From positions 1 through 19,819 of the forward strand of contig JAEELU010000030.1 in NCBI GenBank assembly GCA_016282815.1: 19,819 bases of DNA, given 5' to 3'. The stretch's first letter is position 1. Each line of letters opens with the position of its first letter. A program made the translations under genes and the position numbers. The DNA is from Acholeplasmatales bacterium (lineage in GTDB: Bacteria > Bacillota_I > Bacilli_A > Acholeplasmatales > Anaeroplasmataceae). Shown in pieces: positions 15,630 through 19,819 of this stretch. The notes below the pieces were generated by a model, which saw only the letters and a list, made by a program, of their open reading frames with translations, was not told where the DNA came from and did no database searches.

Positions 15630-16537
15630 AAGGTAGAGTTATTAATTTAACTGGCGGTCTTTATACAGTATTATTAGAAGACAATACTACTGTAAAGGTT
15701 AAGGCTAGAGGAAAGCTAAGAAGTGAAAAGAAATATGTCGTTAATGAAAAATCATTAAGCAATAAAAAAATACCTCAGGTTGTTAAATCATCACCTAAGG
15801 TAGGAGATATTGTTTATATCGAAAATGATATGATTGATCATTACGATGAAAGAAAGAATGAGCTAATTAGACCAGATATAGCTAATGTCGATCAGATATT
15901 ACTTATATTCGCAGCTAAGGAGCCTCTCTTTTCGTTTTATCTTTTAGACCTATTTATCCTTAACGTAGTTAAAAATAATATATATCCAATCATTTGTGTA
16001 ACTAAAATTGATTTATTAACAAGTGATGAGCTATTTGATCTAAAATCAAAGCTTCATTATTATGAAAAGCTTGGCTATAAGGTATTTTATACAAGCAGTA
16101 AGGAATCAATTGGTATTAATGAAATACATGATGTTTTAAGAAATAAAATAACAATATTCTCTGGCCAAACAGGTGCTGGTAAATCATCATTAATTAATGA
16201 GATAATTCCTGGCTTTAATTTAAAAACACAGGAGATATCAAATGCACTAGGTAGAGGTAAGCACACAACTAGAGAAATAAGCCTTTATAGCTATTTAGAT
16301 GGCTTAATTGGTGATACACCAGGATTCTCTAAGCTTGAGGCAATAAACATCAAATATGAGGATTTAGATAAGCTATTTATTGAATTTAAGGATTATCATT
16401 GTAAATTTAATGATTGTAATCACTTACGTAATAGTAAGGGCTGTGGTATAATAGAGGCCCTAGATAAGGGATTAATATTAGAATCTAGGTATAATAGCTA
16501 TTTAAGGCTATATGAGGAATTAAAAAATAAGAGGTAA
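15623..16537 (+). CDS. rsgA: Small ribosomal subunit assembly GTPase RsgA
   Basis: Circularly permuted GTPase that assists late maturation of the 30S subunit. The 304-residue protein has an N-terminal OB domain (about 1-75), then the GTPase motifs in permuted order: TKID at 127-130 (G4), GQTGAGKSS at 181-189 (G1), a threonine-containing switch region RGKHTTREI (G2), and DTPG at 231-234 (G3). The C-terminal zinc site is C260, C265, H267 and C274, with the usual spacing. The ATG at 15623 lies within the end of rlmN behind GAGGG (15615-15619). It shares the pheST transcript as far as can be seen. All diagnostic motifs are intact. Confidence 0.96.
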   Translation: MVKGRVINLTGGLYTVLLEDNTTVKVKARGKLRSEKKYVVNEKSLSNKKIPQVVKSSPKVGDIVYIENDMIDHYDERKNELIRPDIANVDQILLIFAAKEPLFSFYLLDLFILNVVKNNIYPIICVTKIDLLTSDELFDLKSKLHYYEKLGYKVFYTSSKESIGINEIHDVLRNKITIFSGQTGAGKSSLINEIIPGFNLKTQEISNALGRGKHTTREISLYSYLDGLIGDTPGFSKLEAINIKYEDLDKLFIEFKDYHCKFNDCNHLRNSKGCGIIEALDKGLILESRYNSYLRLYEELKNKR

Positions 16538-16542
16538 TAATT

Positions 16543-17184
16543 ATGAAGGTATCATTATCAATATTAACTGTAGATTATTTAAGGGTTAAGGAATCACTTG
16601 AGAATTATATCAATGATGTAGATTATGTTCATCTAGATGTAATGGATGGTGTATTTGTTCCAAATATATCATTTGGACCTGCGTTCATCAAATCATTAAG
16701 AAAAATTGATGAGAATAAAATATTTGATACACATCTAATGATTGAATATCCTGATAGATATATCAAGGAATTCAGTGAGGCAGGAAGCCAGTATATTACA
16801 TTCCATGTTGAAGCATCATCAGATGTATTAAAAACAATTGAATTAATTAAATCATATAATGTTAAGGCTGGTATATCTATTAAGCCAAAAACAACAGTTG
16901 AGGAAATAGAAAAGTATTTACCTTATGTAGATATGGTATTAGTTATGAGTGTTGAGCCAGGCTTCGGTGGACAGAAGTTCATGGATAGTGCAGTAGATAA
17001 GGTAAAGAGATTATCTGAGCTAAAGAAGGCTAATAACTATAGCTATCTAATTAATATCGATGGTGGTATTAATGATGTTACTGGATTAAAGATAAAGGAT
17101 TATGTTGATTTAGCAGTTAGTGGATCTTATGTTGTTAATAACAAGGACCCTAAGGAAGCAATCAATAAGCTACATAATTTATAA
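16543..17184 (+). CDS. rpe: Ribulose-phosphate 3-epimerase
   Basis: Interconverts ribulose 5-phosphate and xylulose 5-phosphate in the pentose phosphate pathway. The 213-residue TIM barrel has the family signature VHLDVMDGVFVPNISFGP (29-46). The metal ligands H30, D32, H64 and D173 are present, with D32 and D173 also acting in acid-base catalysis. VEPGFGGQKF (137-146) and NIDGGI (171-176) bind the phosphate end. AGAGG at 16530-16534 is eight bases before the ATG. It is the last gene of the T-box operon and is followed by a terminator. The rsgA-rpe order is the usual one in Firmicutes; the thiamine pyrophosphokinase gene often found next is absent. Among other roles the pathway supplies erythrose 4-phosphate for the aro operon. 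Confidence 0.96.
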   Translation: MKVSLSILTVDYLRVKESLENYINDVDYVHLDVMDGVFVPNISFGPAFIKSLRKIDENKIFDTHLMIEYPDRYIKEFSEAGSQYITFHVEASSDVLKTIELIKSYNVKAGISIKPKTTVEEIEKYLPYVDMVLVMSVEPGFGGQKFMDSAVDKVKRLSELKKANNYSYLINIDGGINDVTGLKIKDYVDLAVSGSYVVNNKDPKEAINKLHNL

Positions 17185-17189
17185 TAATA

Positions 17190-17217
17190 AGCCACACCTT
17201 GGGTGTGGTTTTATATT
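17190..17217 (+). terminator. Intrinsic terminator after rpe
   Basis: CCACACC (17192-17198) pairs with GGTGTGG (17202-17208) around a TTG loop, and the stem can be extended by a G-U and an A-T pair. The T tract (TTTTATATTTAT) is interrupted but adequate. It ends the T-box operon. Confidence 0.85.
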
Positions 17218-17261
17218 TATATATAAAAACTATTACTATTTATTACTAAAGTGTGATATAT

Positions 17262-17267
17262 TATAAT
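17262..17267 (+). promoter_or_regulatory. -10 element of the uvrA promoter
   Basis: A perfect TATAAT at 17262-17267 lies between the rpe terminator and uvrA. The -35 region at 17-bp spacing (17239-17244, TTTATT) is weak. The transcript would start near 17274, giving a very short leader that begins at the ribosome binding site AAAGGG (17274-17279). No sequence resembling a Bacillus-type LexA box (CGAAC-N4-GTTCG) was seen, so SOS control is not supported. Confidence 0.55.
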
Positions 17268-17287
17268 GGTACGAAAGGGTATATATT

Positions 17288-19819
17288 ATGGATAAGATTA
17301 TTGTTAAAGGCGCAAGAGAAAACAATTTAAAAAATATTAATATAGAATTACCAAAGAATAAGCTAATCGTAATGACTGGTGTTTCTGGTAGTGGTAAGTC
17401 AAGCCTTGCATTTGACACAATATATCAGGAGGGCGAAAGAAGATTCGTTGAATCCTTATCTTCATTCGCAAGACAATTCATTGGTGGTAATGAAAAGCCT
17501 GATGTCGATTCTATTGAGGGATTGTCACCAGCTATTTCAATTGACCAAAAGAGTGCATCACATAACCCTAGATCAACAGTTGGTACTGTAACAGAGATAT
17601 ATGATTATTTAAGAGTGTTATTTGCACGTATTGGTACACCTTATTGTCCTAACCACCATATTCCTATTTCATCACTATCATTAGATCAGATAGTAGATAG
17701 AATTATGGAGCACGAGGATGGAACTCGTATGTATATTACTGCCCCTGTTGTATTTAGACAAAAGGGTGAGCATAAGGGTATATTTGAAAAATATCTAAAG
17801 CTTGGATATGTAAGAGCGTTAGTCGATGGAGAAATGGTAGATTTAGAAAATCCACCAGCATTAGATAAGAATAAGAAGCATGATATATATGTTGTTCTTG
17901 AAAGATTAGTTAAAAAGGATGGAGTAAGAGATAGAGTATTTGAGGCAGTAGAGATGTCAGTTAATGAATCAAAGGGCTACTGTGTTTTATACTGTAATGA
18001 TAAGGAAGAATTCTATTCTACTGTATTCTCTTGTCCATTATGTGGATATTCACTTGCTAATCTAGAGCCTAGATTATTCTCATTTAATTCACCACTTGGT
18101 GCTTGTCCTAGCTGTAATGGTCTTGGTAAGAATTTATCTATATCAGAAGATTTAATAATCGATAATGAAAAATCAATTAATAATGGTGCGATTATTCCAT
18201 ATAGAAATCATGATGAGGGTAATTTAGAAAATGCAATTTTAGATCAAACTTGTAAATTCTTTAAGATTGATATGGATGTACCATTCCATAAGCTTCCTAA
18301 TGATAAGAAGAAAATAATATTATATGGCTCTAATGTAGCTATAGATTATAAGCTTAAATCTACATCAGGAAGAATTCATGATAAGAAGGATTTATTTGAA
18401 GGAATTATTCCTAGTTATGAAAGAAGATATAGAGAAACATCATCTGATTGGATTAGAGACTGGCTTATTAATTTTATGGTAGAAAATGAATGTACAGTAT
18501 GTCATGGAAAGAGATTGAATGAATCTGTATTAAATATATTAATTAACGATAAATCAATCGCTGATGTTTGTAGTATGTCTATTGAAAATTTATATGATTG
18601 GTTTATGAATATTAAGCTATCTGAGGAGAAGGCTCAAATTGCAAAGCTTGCAATAAAGGAAATAACAGATAGATTACATTTCCTAATTAATGTTGGACTT
18701 GAGTATTTAACATTAGCTAGAAGTGCAGATACATTATCTGGTGGTGAGGCCCAAAGAATTAGACTCGCAACTCAAATTGGCTCTCAGCTTACTGGAGTAT
18801 TATATGTTCTTGATGAGCCATCAATTGGTCTACATCAAAGAGATAATATGAGATTGATTAATACTCTAAAGGAAATGAGAGATTTAGGTAATACATTAAT
18901 CGTAGTTGAGCATGATGATGAGACTATGAGAAATTGTGATCATTTGGTTGATATTGGACCATATGCAGGTATTCATGGTGGTGAGGTAGTTGCCCAAGGA
19001 ACACCTGAGGAGGTAATGGCAAACCCTAATAGTATTACAGGTAAGTATTTATCTGGTAAATTAAAAATAGAGGTTCCTACATCACGTAGAAAGATAGCTA
19101 ATAGATACATCAAGATTAAGGGTGCTAGAGCTAATAATCTTAAGAGTGTAGATGTTAAAATACCTCTTGGTGTTATCACATGTATTACAGGTGTATCAGG
19201 AAGTGGTAAATCTTCATTAATTAATGAGGTTTTATATAAGAATGCTTATGTTAAGCTATATAAGGCTAAGAGAATTAATCCAGGTGCTGTAGATAAAATT
19301 GAGGGATTAGATAATATCGATAGAATTATTCAGATTTCTCAACAGCCAATCGGTAGAACTCCTAGATCAAATCCAGCAACATATACAGGTGTATTTGACG
19401 ATATTAGAGAGCTATTTGCCCAAACTACAGATGCTAAAATAAAAGGCTATAATAAGGGTAAATTCTCATTTAATGTTAGAGGTGGAAGATGTGAAGCCTG
19501 TGGTGGAGATGGAGTAAAAAGAATTTCTATGCAATTTTTACCTGATGTTTATGTACCATGTGAGGTATGTAAGGGTAAGAGATTCCAATCTGAAACATTA
19601 ATGATTAAATTTAAGGATAAATCAATCGCTGATGTATTAGATATGAGGGTTGAGGAGGCATTAGAATTCTTCGATTCAATTCACAAGATTAAATCAAAGC
19701 TTCAAACATTAATGGATGTAGGCTTAGGCTATATTAAGCTAGGTCAATCATCAACTACCTTATCTGGTGGTGAGGCACAAAGAGTTAAGCTCGCAACTGA
19801 ATTACATTCTAAAATAACA
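17288..19819 (+). CDS. uvrA: Excinuclease ABC subunit A, 3' end cut by the window
   Basis: DNA-damage recognition ATPase of nucleotide excision repair; it dimerises and loads UvrB. The frame is open for 844 codons to the window edge, about nine-tenths of a normal protein of about 940. The first ABC module has Walker A GVSGSGKS at 31-38, signature LSGGEAQR at 483-490 and Walker B DEP at 509-511. Zinc module 1 is C249, C252, C273 and C276; a CxxC at C402 and C405 follows. The second module has Walker A GVSGSGKS at 635-642, zinc module 2 at C735, C738, C758 and C761, and a signature LSGGEAQR starting at 825. The final Walker B and C-terminus lie beyond the window. The start is set by AAAGGG (17274-17279), eight bases before the ATG, and by the standard N-terminus leading into Walker A. 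uvrB is not upstream. Confidence 0.96.
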   Translation, partial: MDKIIVKGARENNLKNINIELPKNKLIVMTGVSGSGKSSLAFDTIYQEGERRFVESLSSFARQFIGGNEKPDVDSIEGLSPAISIDQKSASHNPRSTVGTVTEIYDYLRVLFARIGTPYCPNHHIPISSLSLDQIVDRIMEHEDGTRMYITAPVVFRQKGEHKGIFEKYLKLGYVRALVDGEMVDLENPPALDKNKKHDIYVVLERLVKKDGVRDRVFEAVEMSVNESKGYCVLYCNDKEEFYSTVFSCPLCGYSLANLEPRLFSFNSPLGACPSCNGLGKNLSISEDLIIDNEKSINNGAIIPYRNHDEGNLENAILDQTCKFFKIDMDVPFHKLPNDKKKIILYGSNVAIDYKLKSTSGRIHDKKDLFEGIIPSYERRYRETSSDWIRDWLINFMVENECTVCHGKRLNESVLNILINDKSIADVCSMSIENLYDWFMNIKLSEEKAQIAKLAIKEITDRLHFLINVGLEYLTLARSADTLSGGEAQRIRLATQIGSQLTGVLYVLDEPSIGLHQRDNMRLINTLKEMRDLGNTLIVVEHDDETMRNCDHLVDIGPYAGIHGGEVVAQGTPEEVMANPNSITGKYLSGKLKIEVPTSRRKIANRYIKIKGARANNLKSVDVKIPLGVITCITGVSGSGKSSLINEVLYKNAYVKLYKAKRINPGAVDKIEGLDNIDRIIQISQQPIGRTPRSNPATYTGVFDDIRELFAQTTDAKIKGYNKGKFSFNVRGGRCEACGGDGVKRISMQFLPDVYVPCEVCKGKRFQSETLMIKFKDKSIADVLDMRVEEALEFFDSIHKIKSKLQTLMDVGLGYIKLGQSSTTLSGGEAQRVKLATELHSKIT

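Noticed and set aside
17218..17287. SOS (LexA/DinR) box upstream of uvrA
   Set aside because: I looked for a CGAAC-N4-GTTCG-like palindrome between the terminator and the start codon and saw none.
17379..17591. A 70-codon + strand ORF inside uvrA
   Set aside because: It is out of frame within the conserved N-terminal region of UvrA, which is unambiguous.
1..19819. CRISPR arrays, insertion sequences, tRNA or rRNA genes, prophage attachment sites
   Set aside because: No regularly spaced repeats, transposase-like ORFs, tRNA-like folds or rRNA segments were recognised on reading through the window.

Overview
The window comes from a low-GC Gram-positive bacterium, most likely a gut-type member of the Bacilli/Erysipelotrichia side of the Firmicutes. 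The evidence is the strongly A/T-biased codons, AGGAGG-type ribosome binding sites, a T-box leader ahead of pheS, and the rlmN-rsgA-rpe gene order. TGA is used as a stop (tyrA and aroE end in TGA) and Trp is TGG, so this is the standard bacterial code and not the mycoplasma code. All recognised genes lie on the + strand.

Region 1 (1-5449) is a tightly packed aromatic amino acid operon: the 3' end of a DAHP synthase gene, then tyrA, aroB, aroA, an AroQ-class chorismate mutase, aroE and aroC. Every downstream junction overlaps or is separated by one base, which implies one transcript with translational coupling. Together the genes run from DAHP synthesis to chorismate and prephenate and on to the tyrosine branch. 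Dehydroquinate dehydratase, shikimate kinase and prephenate dehydratase are not in the window.

Region 2 (5450-7812) has its own extended -10 promoter and encodes the two subunits of an NfnAB-type (GltA-like) flavin/iron-sulfur NADPH:ferredoxin oxidoreductase. It ends at a clear intrinsic terminator.

Region 3 (7813-10860) is the accessory part. It holds an AAA/STAND-type ATPase with a C-terminal DUF234/nuclease-like domain and divergent codon use. A two-gene unit follows with its own promoter: a protein that looks like an RNase III lacking key catalytic acids and carrying two dsRNA-binding domains, then a DUF5662/HD-like protein. The degenerate RNase III is the most unusual gene here.

Region 4 (10861-17217) starts with a consensus promoter and a phenylalanine T-box leader. 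It continues with pheS, pheT, rlmN, rsgA and rpe, with no visible internal promoter, and ends at a terminator. The Ser/Thr phosphatase and kinase genes (prpC-prkC) that usually sit between rlmN and rsgA in Bacilli are absent.

Region 5 (17218-19819) is uvrA with its own promoter, cut by the window end after 844 codons.

No CRISPR array, insertion sequence, tRNA or rRNA was seen.
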